Shown here in pieces: positions 48,392 to 59,900 of a DNA stretch of 64,000 nt (the stretch's first letter is position 1; each line of letters starts with the position of its first letter). The position numbers and the translations under genes were made by a program. This DNA is from Mariannaea sp. PMI_226. Lineage: Eukaryota > Ascomycota > Sordariomycetes > Hypocreales > Nectriaceae. Below the pieces are notes generated by a model that saw only the letters and a program-made list of their open reading frames with translations, did not search any database and was not told where the DNA came from. Where the stretch lies: contig JANFOG010000011.1 of NCBI GenBank assembly GCA_024336345.1, positions 1,116,001 to 1,180,000 on the forward strand, written 5' to 3'.

Positions 48392-50271
48392 GGTGAACAA
48401 GAGCGTGATATGGAATGGTTGTTGATGAGGGGCGATTTTCAAAATTGGAAGGGAAGATCACACAGAGAAACACACAAGACTAAAAATTTATGTTCCTCAA
48501 GAGACGGCGGAAAAGAATATGAGACGAGACAATAAAGAAAAATCGAGTCGTTTGCTAGGAATAGTTATCACAAGAAAAGCGGAAAATAACTGCCCCCCCG
48601 GATAATGTAATTACCTCTAGCCATGGTGCGGCTCTCTCCGTCCACGCTCTCTCACTCTCTTTCTCTTAGTTACGCATGATGAAGCTTACAACAAATTATC
48701 CTATCAGCCGTTTGATTCGGTGGAGAACTTGGTTCTTCGTAGTCTCAGAGCTACCCAGCCAACAATATCACTTCCTACGGGGCAAGGACTGGTCACGACT
48801 TCTGGATTCGGCTTTCTGGTTCGCGCGCTTCGGCACGGGTTGGGGAAAGCTCTTCTTCATTGGAGCGCTTCAGGCAAAACTGCCGAACTGTACACCAACT
48901 CTTTTTATCCATTCAGCTGTCTGAGCGTCGTGCGGGGGAAGAGCCCATGTCTGTGAGCCCTTCTCCTCAAAGAGGGAGCACACACACAAGCGTCATGGTC
49001 AGAGCCTCGGGTGTCATTGCTTGGATAAAATGGGTGTTCCCAATTGGGGGAGGGTTCGGGTAACAATTCCACCAGTCAGGTTTCTTTATTCTTACCGGGC
49101 TAGGTTGATGGGGTCTCGGGCCGTATGCCGGATGGAGATGAGCCCGCTCTCATGAAGTCAATATATTGGAGAACACAGGCTACCTTGACTTACTATGGTA
49201 TGAGATGGGGTAGTCTATCGGCTGCTAATTCTTTATGTGCTCTATGCCAGGGTAGTCCGGGAGTGGGGATATCTACATAGTAGAGAACTACGAATGTCCT
49301 TCGGTAGTTAGTTGGTATCAAATAGACTAATCATTATACTTCTTGTAGGCGTGTATGAGAAAAGCCTGCACGTGCACATGGAATAAAAACATGAAATGAG
49401 ACGGTGCAGTATACCAAAGAAACTAGCTGGCCCTATTCGGTGATAGACTTACCGAGAACACCAAGCGAGCACTCTTCCCCCATCCCATCCCCCACAAGTC
49501 CCCGTTCTCTCCACACAAGGGAGTCTATCCCGGACGATCCCACGAGCCGAAGTTCTTTGCATCCGACCCGCTTTCATGCCAAAGCATCAGAACTCAAAGG
49601 CTTCGTTATGCGGAGAAAGGTAACTCTCCCCGGCCTGTATCTAACTAGTACATGGTAAATCGTACGTGAACCTAGTACCCCCAATGGCACATCATCTAGG
49701 ACTACGTACCACGTCGCACAAGGAAGTTTCCCAGAGACTGGGGGCTGGGTAGGCCTATTCACGGTAGCCGATGGACTCCTACCCCATCCCCTTGGGGTAA
49801 TGGATTCGCGAACTGAGGTTATAGTTAGCCAATAAACCCACAAGGCAGAGAGCCTTCCCCGGCCGAGAGACGGAACGTGATGTGAGAGGTGCGTTTAAAC
49901 CAGAAGATGGAGCGGTGAAAGGCCGAGACCTAGAACCAGGGCAATGGTTCGCCTGTGGTAGGCGCATAAACAAGAGATGATCATAGTCGGGAAGTGGGAG
50001 GTCACGTAGTACGCTGGTGTAAGTCTGTAAAAAGTGTGTGGTCTGGTTTGCTCCCTCACGCTTAAAAGGCCCAAGTATCGCTCTTGGACTTCAAGTGTTC
50101 TTTCTCTTTTCCCATCTGAAGGGATATTGGACATTAAATCGCATAAGAAAGCAAGCTCAAACCCAAAGGCTTGCTCCTGCGAATCACTTTTCTCAAAGTC
50201 CATCTGCAGGCACTGGCAGAGTAACCCCCAAACGTCACCCCCAAGAGATCGCCCTCGTCACCGCAGCCATC
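48392..50271. other. Shared promoter region of GH51 gene and sugar transporter
   Basis: About 1.9 kb between two divergent genes. It holds XlnR/Xyr1-type hexamers: GGCTAG at 49098-49103, and TTAGCC (reverse of GGCTAA) at 49825-49830 overlapping a CCAAT box at 49829-49833. It also has CreA-type GCGGGG (about 48930) and CCCCAC (49490-49495). Six-base words arise by chance in a region this size. No coding sequence was recognised. Confidence 0.45.
49825..49833. promoter_or_regulatory. GGCTAA (reverse) plus CCAAT composite site
   Basis: TTAGCCAAT joins the complement of GGCTAA, the XlnR/Xyr1 consensus core, with a CCAAT box, about 440 bp upstream of the transporter ATG. Overlap of the two is suggestive for a (hemi)cellulase-linked gene, but chance occurrence is possible. 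Confidence 0.3.
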
Positions 50272-52065
50272 ATGGCTCTCCCGCCAAAATGGTATCAGTT
50301 CTTTGTGAGCGTCTTCGCTTCACTTGGTTCTCTACTCTTCGGTTATGATCTTGGTGTCATTGCTGAGGCCATTGCCTCTGCTAGTTTCCAGAGCAAGTTT
50401 GGAGCCAACTCCAACCAGATGTAAGTTCTCCTCTCTGCAGACAACTCTCATGAAGCGCGCCTGGGAATTATTCTTCACTCGCCAAACTAGGCTGCTATCA
50501 TTGGATAGCCAACTATACTACCATGCAATTGACTGACACATTTTCCTCCTCGATAGCGGAGCTGTTGTCTCCATCTTTACCGGTGGTGCCTTTTTCGGTG
50601 CCATGTTTGCTGGCCCCATTGGTGACCGTCTCGGCCGAAAGCTCACCATTCTGATCGGTGCCATCATCTTCCTTGTTGGCGGAGCCCTTCAGACTGGTGC
50701 CCAGACAATTAACTACCTCTATGCGGGACGATGTCTCGCTGGTACTGGGTGAGTCAGAATCATCCAAGTTACCCCTTTGACCTCATGGCCACAATAGCTA
50801 ACATGTATCTCCTCTTCCTTATAGTGTCGGTTTCTTGACTATGATCGTGCCCTTATACCAAGCTGAGTTGTGCCACCCTAGCATCCGAGGAAGAGTCACT
50901 GCTCTCCAGCAGTTCATGCTTGGTGTTGGTGCTCTTGCTGCGGCCTGGATCTCATGGGGTACTTTCATCGGATTTGACGCCAACGACTCCCGTCAGTGGC
51001 GAGTCTCTCTTGGAATCCAGATGATCCCCGCCCTCATCCTTGCCCTCCTCATCCTGCTTTTCCCCGAGTCCCCTCGATGGCTCATCGACAACGGTAAAGT
51101 CGAGGAGGGTCTCCAGACCCTTGCCAAGCTGCACGCCCGAGGAGATACCAACGACGCCTGGGTCCGCGCCGAGTTTGAGCAGATCCAGGAGAGCATCACC
51201 TTCGACCACGAGCATGAGGCCAAGAGCTACATTGAGCTCTTCACCGACAGGAGCTGCTTCCGACGTCTCTTCCTTGCCTGTGCCATCCAGGCTTCCATCC
51301 AAATGACTGGTGTCAGTGCCATTCAGTATTACTCGGTCGCAATCTACGGAAAGATTGGCATTTCTGGTGACGATACCCTCAAGTACCAGGCTATCTCCTC
51401 TTGCATTGCCCTTTTTGCTCAGTTCCTCTGCATCCTGCTTATCGACATGACCGGCCGCCGATGGCCTCTGATCCTGGGCAACGTGGGTAACGGTATCACC
51501 TTCATTATTGCCACTATTCTTCTGGCCAAGTTCCCACCTGGCTCCGATAATGCTAGCAGCGCCGCTTCCTGGGGCTTCATCGCCATGACTTGGCTGTATA
51601 ACTTCTCCTTCAGTGCCACTTGCGGTCCTCTGTCTTGGATTATCCCGGCCGAAATCTTCGATACCAAGACTCGAGCCAAGGGTGTCTCGATTGCCACCAT
51701 GACCTCGTTTGCTTTCAACACCATGATCGGCCAAACCACCTCTGTTGCTCTCGACGACAAGCATGGCATCGGCTGGCGATGGTACATCGTCTTCATCGTA
51801 AGTGTCCACAACATTGAGTGGCATCTTTCATTGGGATCTCCAACTAACATTGTTCTTTTCCCTTCTCTAGGTCTGCAACTTCACCAATGCCATCTTCTTC
51901 TGGATGTTCCTCCCCGAGACTGCCAAGCGACCCCTTGAGGAGATGAGATACCTCTTTACCGAAGCTCCTCTCTTCGTCCCAACTATGGATGACGAGAAGT
52001 TCAAGTCTGTCGATCTGGAGCGCAGGGTTGAGGAGGTGGAGCATAAGCAGCAACAGTATAACTAA
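50272..52065 (+). CDS. MFS sugar/H+ symporter
   Basis: Four exons (50272-50420, 50557-50748, 50825-51797, 51871-52065) encode 502 residues with consistent phases. This is a twelve-helix major-facilitator sugar transporter of the plasma membrane. Signature motifs are SLLFGYDLGVIAEA in helix 1, GDRLGRK in loop 2-3, GRVTALQQ in loop 4-5, PESPRWLI after helix 6, QMTGVSAIQYYS in helix 7, DMTGRRWPL in loop 8-9, IPAEIFDTKTRAKG and FLPETAKRPLEEM at the end. These place it in the hexose/pentose porter family; the substrate cannot be told from sequence alone. It is transcribed away from the GH51 arabinofuranosidase, with which it may be co-regulated. Length and topology are normal. Confidence 0.92.
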
Positions 52066-52246
52066 GAGAAGACATATTGGATGGCTTGCGATTATGATAA
52101 GGGACATGGACAGAGCATGCGGACATTCCCGAATTAATTAATACTCTGCTTTCAATTGCGTCGAGCTCTAAAGTTTACGTGAAATCCATCACCACTTTTA
52201 AATATACCCCATCAACCACCACGCATTGTGTCTGTCGGCTTGTCGC

Positions 52247-53170
52247 CTAAGCCAGCCCTTTCCCGAAGAACTCGACCAACTTCACGCAAGCCTCATCAAC
52301 TTTGTCGTACAAGTCTGCGTGCGTAAGTCCCTCAATGACATGAAGCTCCTTGGGCTCCTTGGCCATGGCAATTCCGTCTTCGCTGTACCACTTGGTCGCG
52401 GCCTTTGTGCCGGTAATCATTAGCAGTGGCCGGGGGCTTATGAAGCTGTTGAACGCGAACGCGTTAAATGTGGCCATGAGATCCCAGCTCCTAGGAATGC
52501 ATTCATTCGTAGCACGTGGGTGGAACCCACGCTGCGTGCGATAAAACTTGGCCAGATCACGGAATGAATCAGGATAGTTGTCGGGCAAGTCTTCGTACTT
52601 TTCCGGTAGCATGTGAACGGTGTCAACCTTTTCTCCCGTCACATCGCTGTTTCGATCTCTAGCGGCGTTTTCAAGTTGCGAGCGCAGTATATCAAGGTTG
52701 GAAGAGTCTTGATCATAGCCTCTCCGGGCCATGGTTCCCACGCAGACCGCTGCGGCGGTAGCGCAGGCCTTGATGCGAAGATCTGTTTGGGCAGCGAAGG
52801 GGGCGTAGCCGCCTGATGCGCAGATTCCCAAGACACCAATCTTCTCATTGTCCACTTCTTTTAGAGAAGTCAGGTACGTGACAGCACACTTGATCTCCTC
52901 GACTCGCTGATACGGGTCTTCCAAGTTTCGGGGCTCGCCCTCAGATTCACCCTGATAAGCGGCGTCATAGGCGAGACAGATGAAGCCAGCCTTGGTGAGT
53001 TGGCGAGCATAGTTGGCTGGGGATTGTTCCTTGATGGAGGTCCATGGATGGCAGATGATGATGGCAGCACCGTGGCGGCTGGGGGCATCGGGGGCCGGTT
53101 GGTAGAGATGAGCGGCGATTTTCAGCCCGCGAGTAGTGAAGGAGACGCTTTCTGGGTTGATTGACGACAT
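52247..53170 (-). CDS. Alpha/beta hydrolase, paralogue of the 37-kb gene
   Basis: A single exon encodes 307 residues from the ATG at 53170 (MSSINPESVSF); the frame extends upstream only to a non-ATG codon. Core motifs run in the same order as in the gene at 37123-38052: IIICHPWTSIKEQS, YDAAYQGESEGEPRNLEDP, the elbow GVLGICASGGY, LLMITGTKA and LTHADLYD. The two are clearly homologous but diverged at many sites, so the duplication is not recent. The family includes dienelactone-hydrolase-like and polyketide transesterase-like proteins; substrate unknown. There is no signal peptide. The stop is 182 bases from the converging sugar transporter stop. Confidence 0.85.
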   Translation of the reverse strand: MSSINPESVSFTTRGLKIAAHLYQPAPDAPSRHGAAIIICHPWTSIKEQSPANYARQLTKAGFICLAYDAAYQGESEGEPRNLEDPYQRVEEIKCAVTYLTSLKEVDNEKIGVLGICASGGYAPFAAQTDLRIKACATAAAVCVGTMARRGYDQDSSNLDILRSQLENAARDRNSDVTGEKVDTVHMLPEKYEDLPDNYPDSFRDLAKFYRTQRGFHPRATNECIPRSWDLMATFNAFAFNSFISPRPLLMITGTKAATKWYSEDGIAMAKEPKELHVIEGLTHADLYDKVDEACVKLVEFFGKGLA

Positions 53171-54470
53171 CTTCAGTGCCTGTAAAGTTCGTTTTTTCGT
53201 TCTTTTAGAAGTGAGAATGCTCAGAGATGGTTGTGTAGATGTGTGTAGAGGTACTTTCCAAGCATCCAGGCCGTTCTTCAATTATTATATAAATTGTTTG
53301 TATTATATTTCAACATGGTCATTCTCTAATTCCGATATTTCCATTTCCATTCCCTGGGTACTTGTTCCAAAATCCGTCATCACCGATGTCATGCATAACA
53401 GACGCCCGTCTTGTGCTGGAGTTGTCTGTCACTCTCCAACCTTAAAAAAAGGCGCCCGAATATTTCGGGCCCATTTACTTTCGGGCGGGATGCCGACACT
53501 TTTCGGGGTGGAGAGCAAGGAGCCCGACGGCCGCACCAACAACGGCTGAACAGACATTGCCGCACGATTCCTGCAATGATCAGCCCAGGCTGGTTCGTTT
53601 TTCCGGTCTCGATTCTTCATTTCATACTGTAAAGGTCGAGGAAGAATCGTATGCCATAACGTTATCCAGAAGCGGTTTAGTAATGTGTCAAAGGATGTAA
53701 GTTGAAGACAGTCCGAAGCCCGCTGCTAAGTCCGTGGAGATTGCATATCCCTAGCTGGTATTATCTTCCAACATCTGATCGAAACAAGCTGTCATTATTC
53801 TCCAACCTGAAGCAGGGAGGTCTCCGAACCTCACGGTTCCCTCGGTTCCAGCCCTATCCCTTGTCACGTATTTGTGCATGTTCAATGCGCTCACAGCCCA
53901 GGCGAAGGTGAGATACAACGTTCACGTCATTTCAGGACCACAACCGAAGTGTCTCGGCCAAATCCCGGCTCTTGTTCAGACACGCGGCACATGTTCTCTC
54001 AGTACAGTGTTCATGAAGCCAATCTTATCACGTCGTCACTCAAAGAGATTTGTGGAGGACCTGGTCTATATCAAGATGCCAATCAGCATTGCGTTCTCGT
54101 GTCCTTCCTGCCCGTAATACCGGGCGAAATTTTCTGCCTGCTCTGATATGACGAATGAAACGCAATCAGTGCTCTTTATATGCATCGATCCGGACCTAAT
54201 CCCGTGTCAGTCCGTCTTCGGCAGCCCCACAACGCCGATTCTGGGCTCCGTGGCATCGAATTTAAAGCTCCGGGGAGAACTAGGTCGACCGTTCGCGCTG
54301 TGTCACTATGCTGTGTCACAGAGTTTTATACTTTGATATGAGATGTAATATCTACTAAACTCTCATGTAGAACGCTGTCCAATGTAGTAGGTATCTAAAA
54401 ATGCTAGAACAAAACGGTTGGTATCAGGGACACCGAAACTCATCATTACTTCAATCAGCCTCTAAATGCA
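53171..54470. other. Intergenic region
   Basis: About 1.3 kb. It holds the promoter of the hydrolase at 53170, with a 7-bp-arm palindrome at 53454-53470 and further TTCGGGC words. No coding sequence was recognised in 53600-54470. Confidence 0.45.
53454..53486. promoter_or_regulatory. Palindromic CCCGAA/TTCGGG element plus repeat word
   Basis: GCCCGAA-TAT-TTCGGGC (53454-53470) is an inverted repeat with perfect 7-bp arms, giving a CCG-N7-CGG arrangement of the kind bound by Zn2Cys6 dimers. A further CTTTCGGGC follows at 53478-53486. It is 280-320 bp upstream of the hydrolase ATG. The 9-bp word also precedes the paralogue at 38231. Confidence 0.4.
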
Positions 54471-55833
54471 TTAGCTATGCAGTAGATCTTCCGCAAACGT
54501 GGAAACCTCATCTCTCATTTGACTTGCAGTATCCTCATCGATCCAGAAATGCCCTGCAGATGGGATTTCATGTCCTCGGAATCGAGAATCCTTTCGCTCC
54601 TGAAGCCGAGATGCCCAAGCACGCAATCGGTTGGCTGCCACAAACACGTCCATGTCCCCGAATATCGCACAGGTTGGATTTCGTACCAGCTTTTCTTCAG
54701 CCTCTAAACTAGCTGGGTCTCTGTTCTTCAGCAGCGATGATGGTACCAGAGACATGGTCGCAAGGTGGTTGATCAGTCCCTGGAGGGGTGACACCAAAAG
54801 ATATGCCGGTCTGGGTATCGTCATATTGGGAATGGCAGGCAGGACCTCGCCCTGCTGTGGCTGTGGCTGCGGTTGCGACTGCAACTGCGGCGGAATAGCC
54901 TCACGCGTCGGACTATCTGCCGAAGCATGGAAAAGCCTCTGGCTGTGTCGACCTGGCCTGGCTTTAGCCATGAGATCGTGAACACCCCGACGTATCCTCT
55001 CTTCGTCGAAAGAGAAACTTCTTCGGTGGTGACCGTCGTGACTTTTTCGTGGGCTGCCTCCTTCGTCACCACCAATTCTAACACCCCGCTTACTTGGGCT
55101 TCGCAGACCTCGTTCAAGGATAGCAGCCCGAGCACTAGCCAGAATGACGTTTTGCTCTCCCGCGAGGTGCTCAGCCCGCAAGCGAACTTCAGCGGCATTC
55201 GAATCAACTTCGGGTGAAGCGAATGGCTGGAGCATCGCGTAGAGTGGAGGTAACTGAGTGGTTATCATAGCACCATACGAGTAGCCTCCCATGATCAGTG
55301 TCGGTTGAGCAGCCTGTGGAAGAGATGCTGGAGGAGACGCATCGCTAGGCAGCTCCAAAGCATCCGATCCAGCAGAGCGAGACCGGAAAGGGTCGAGGTG
55401 GTGAACGTAGTGCAAAATGAATGCCAGTACGGTTGTATAGTCCAGGCGCTCTGCTTTGGATGTCCATGATGTTCGGCCTGCCGATCCACCAGCTCCCCTG
55501 TCCAATCGACGTTAGCAATCGTCATGACCGCCCTCTATGAGTCCGGGCTGGCGGCATCATCTACTGCAGCTAGTCTGCGTACCGAAAGTTGAACGTCCCA
55601 ACCAAGAATCCCTTGCGCAGCAACTGGCTGGCTACCACATCCACGACTGGATCATCGTATGAACCTCCCAATGGCGCGTACGGATGCGCGATGACCGCGG
55701 CGTGGCGCTGCCATGGCGGGGCGCGGGGATTTGCAGCGAGAGAAAGTGGGTGGTAAACTCGACAGTCGAGGGTCAGGCCGTCGTGGAGGCTGGGAAGCGT
55801 CAGGGTCAAGGTCGGATCGGGAAGCGACTCCAT
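54471..55833 (-). CDS. Alpha/beta hydrolase with GxSxG nucleophile
   Basis: Two exons on the minus strand, 55833-55583 and 55497-54471, encode 425 residues; the 85-nt intron has a GTACGC donor, a TTGCTAAC branch site and an ACAG acceptor, and splits the arginine codon of NFRGAGGS. The start is the ATG at 55833 (MESLPDPTL). The core begins with AVIAHPYAPLGGS, then VGTFNFRGAGGSAGRTSW, and the elbow GGYSYGA with the probable Ser nucleophile. A long disordered, Arg/Ser/Gln-rich insertion (about residues 190-310) separates the elbow from the acid (CAIFGDMDVFV) and histidine (SAGHFWID) regions. The family is widespread in filamentous fungi and uncharacterised as far as I know. It is not close to the two hydrolases at 37 and 52 kb. 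Confidence 0.83.
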
Positions 55834-56950
55834 ATTGGTCTTTGTCAAGCCATAACGCCCAGCATTCGGAATACGGAAGAGGGTGTAGTCGTGGGGAAGG
55901 ACGACGACGCAGATGGAGATGTAGATTCTGCTGGAGATGCAGCTGATATTCGGTCTTTTGTTATCGATAAGAGAGCTCAAACTCCTCCCTTCTAGGGTAG
56001 GCGCATTGACTTGGCACATGAACAAACAATCATGAGACATCATCACATGGATGTTTTTGTAGCTATGTAGTTATGTGAATATGTAGTAGTTAAATAAATA
56101 AAAAAAATATGACAGTTACATTTAGGTTGCCTGTTGTAGCGCAGTTACCAACTCACCGAGCACGAGGTCTCTTGTTCTTTTTTTCTCCACGTTGATAATC
56201 ATTTGGCGTCGTGAACAATCTAAGCTTCGTGTCTAAATTGGAAACCAAATGCTCCAATAACAGAGATAATTTATTAGGACCTATACATTAGCGTACATTT
56301 TATGTATCTTCCATGCATCCTTTAGCTCAGTAGCAAACCTTCAACACCCTATTGTAATGTAAGGTAGTTCCGACTTACTAAAGCGTTTCGATCTCGTAAG
56401 GCAGTCGGCATACTTTGACTATAACAATAAAGCTAAAGAAATGAACCAATTCTGGAACAACATACCACACATCAATATGTATATATATATATATTCAAAA
56501 GTAAACCCTTTGAATCCAGCTGTTAAAGATACCGGAGTATAAATCCTAAAAAATCATATAATGATCATTAGGCTGTGCAATTGGGCAGGAAGAAGTGCAG
56601 TTTGCGAGTAGGGCTCAGGTGGCTTACGTTCTTTCAGCCGCTTCTTACGCGCTGATGCATTGTGTGTTCAGTTACGATAGGCTATGACGGTTGAAAGCCC
56701 ATGTGCGCACAGCTCGCCTTGCGTCTTAAGTTAGCAGCCTGGTTCCCCTCTCTTTGCGAGAATTCTGTCAACAACCATCTTCAGTCATCACTTCCAGTGA
56801 AGTCACAGGTCGCTCCACTGCCACGAGATCTCAACTTGTATAGTATACCTAGGAATTAATTCAGTATGTATGCTATTACCGACTAATGAAAATTAAGCTA
56901 ACCGTACCATTAGGGAAACAATTCTCGCGCTCGCCCGATTCCTAATCCAA
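55834..56950. other. AT-rich intergenic region upstream of the NLR-like gene
   Basis: About 1.1 kb between divergent genes. It is visibly AT-rich from 56050 to 56900 and contains a short (TA)n microsatellite at 56477-56495. No coding sequence was recognised. A short segment at 56130-56190 superficially resembles half a tRNA but lacks a T arm. Confidence 0.45.
56477..56495. repeat. (TA)n microsatellite
   Basis: About nine TA dinucleotides in an AT-rich intergenic region. Confidence 0.75.
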
Positions 56951-59900
56951 ATGGCTGCTGAGATCGACCCAGAGATAGATCCAAACCGGTACACTGTCGG
57001 GTGGATAGCTCCTATGGCAGCTGAGCTCACTCTGGCACTCGGCTTATTGAAAGACTATAAGAAGATGGACATAGCTGGGGACGATGTTACGTATCACACC
57101 GGGAAAATAGGACACCACTATGTGGTCATGGTTGTTTGCCCAAGGGTCGGGTTGAGTGCAGCTACCTCTGCTGTCACTCACATGAGACGCTCGTTCCCGA
57201 AAATCGAACACATTCTTGTAGTTGGCATAGGTGGAGGCGTGCCATCTTACGGGGAAATGCAGGAACAAATTGTACTCGGTGACATTGTGGTCGGCGTGCC
57301 TCGAGGGCCGGATGGTGGTGTGAAGCATTACGAATTTGGTGCCTGGAAAGATACAACTAAGCTGACGGACAGCGGACATCTCCTCCATCCATCTCGAGCT
57401 TTATTGGGTGCAGTCAACAACCTCCGCGCTTTGCATGCTAGGAAATCAGGATGTCGAATCCAGGAGTACATATCTGAGTTGCGGGAGGAATTGATAGAAG
57501 AGGAGAGGGAGGAATGTGAGGATCCTCAAGCAAGATTAGAAGACCGCCTCTTCGAGCATGACTACATCCACCCAGATAGAGACCGACTCTGCGAAGGACT
57601 TTGCGATGTGACAAGATCTAAGCTGCGGACAGACCGAGGTAAACGCGCAGTACGGAAAACGGACTCACCCCGCGTCCACTACGGTACCATCGGCTCCGCC
57701 AACTCGCTTGTTATTTCCAGCGGGAAGCGCGACGAGCTTCACAAAGTTTTTGGAATCACTTGTGTCGAGATGGAATCTGCTGGAATAATGAGTGAGAACC
57801 AGGGCCTGGTGATCAGAGGAATTAGTGACTATGCCGACTCCCACAAGAACAAGAAGTGGCAGAAGTACGCCGCCGCTACTGCAGCAGCGTATGCGAAGGA
57901 GGTCTTGTTGCTCATGCCAGCAGGGAATTCAGGCAAGAGAGGTGAGGGCTTCAATCTCGGTGGCTAGCGTATTTTAACATTTGCACGGATACTGCCTACA
58001 AATGTGTGTTTTTAATCGGCACTCATATCGAAAATGATGATTAACGAGTTGAGATACAGATCACCAACGCAATATTGCAGCCATCAACGCCTTGCAGGAT
58101 CAAATCTTAAACATTCATAGGGGCAGTGTCAATTACTCGCTTCAGAAGGATCGTAACCAAGTATGCCTACCAGAAACGGGGCATTGGTTCTTCCATGATC
58201 CCAAGTATGTTGCTTTCCGGAATGGAAACGGCCCGCAATTGCTGTTTGTCACCGCTGAAGCAGGTGGTGGCAAGTCTACAGTAATGAGAACTCTAGCTGA
58301 CGAGCTCTTACGGCTTGAGAATGCTTCTTTGGTAGCATATTTCTTCTTCAAAGAGGACGAGGATATTCTACGTAGCTATGAGGAAGCACTTAGCTGCTTG
58401 TTATACCAGCTGTTTGTGCAAGATAAGAACCTTAGCAATTTTGTTGGAAGGCTCTATCAGCAGTACGGGCGTGGTATAAACCTCAACACTAGAGCCATGT
58501 GGGAAGTCTTATCGAAGATCGCTGCTCACGCCCAGACAGATGTGTTCTGTCTTCTCGACGCGGTGGACGAATGCGAACCTGTTGGGAGAAGACAGTTAGT
58601 GGAAGACTTGCAGTCGTTCTTCAAAGATCCAATGAACTCCAATGCGGAGTTGAAATTCGTTGCGTCTTCACGACCATACCAAGATGAAAGCCACCAATAC
58701 GAAAATCTGATTTCACCATTGACAGAAAACATCAGGCACCTAGCTGGTGAGGATGCAAAATTCCAGTCCGACATTCGGCAGGTCATCCGCTCCAAGACGG
58801 AGGAACTGGCCCGTAAGCGGCAACTGAGCAATAGTGTCCAAGAATTGCTGATAGAAAGGATTTCTAATCAGAATCTCAATACTAGATCATTCTTGGCGAT
58901 TCAGATGGCATTTGAACTACTCGACTCTCACCGCAGGATGCACAAGGGAGCTGGTGAACGAACGATTGTCATTATCCTGGCTGACATCCCTCATTCGTTG
59001 AGCGAGCAGTTCGAAAAACTTCTGAGCAAAAGCCTCGATGCACAACATGCACGGAGATTATTCTCCCTTATTCTCGCCACGCGGAGGACAATAAAGATTG
59101 AGGAATTCAAGGTCATGTACTCCCTCACTGAGCCAACCGATCCGGGACTTCGTCCACAGTCGTACGATGATCTAGAGCTGCCACCAGATGATGAAGAATT
59201 TAAACAGCTCGTGCGGTCTAGATGTGGGCTCTTCATCACTTTCGTCAGAAGTTCTGTATACTTGTTCCACCAAACTGCTAGAGAACATTTACTTGCACGC
59301 AGGGAATCATCGGCAGCGGATTCGTTGGGATACGCTACCCCAGTGCAACCTGCATCTCTTACAAAGGCCAATAAGTCTATATGGAAAGGCTCGATTACAT
59401 CTGCAGATGCAAATCTGGTTTGCGCTTCAGTTTGTTTGGATCTCCTTAACTTTCCCTTACCGGAGACAGTACCTCTAGACGCGTAAGTTTAAGGTTCTCC
59501 CCATGCTGTTACCATTTTAGACTAACCATTTAACTTGGCGCAGATTTGGTGATCTGATAGCATGCGGGCATCTTTGGAGATGGGCTGATGACTTTACTCG
59601 TACTCGGCCCTTCTTCTTCTATGCAGCCCTCAACTGGTACGAGCATGTTATATCTGCTGGCGACAGCGCTTCGATAATGTTGAGCAACGCCCGCTATAAC
59701 GCTGTCCTGAACATTGGTAAACCCCAATTCTGGACTTGGTTCCTTGTTGTAGCATCCGATGTTTGCGTTTTGTACTTAAGGAAGGGAAACCCTCCCATTT
59801 CAAGTATATGGAAAGAGTTCCAAAAAAAATACCCACGCCCTGGAGAAGACTATTTCCTACGCGAGGCTTTTATTAGAAGCAAGTATCCCACGAATTGGAG

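Noticed and set aside
50952..51824. 290-codon frame antisense to the sugar transporter
   Set aside because: It is the complement of a high-GC transporter exon; acidic, repetitive composition typical of shadows.
56130..56190. tRNA-like segment with TAGCGCAGTT and a downstream T run
   Set aside because: No T arm or acceptor pairing can be drawn; likely fortuitous.
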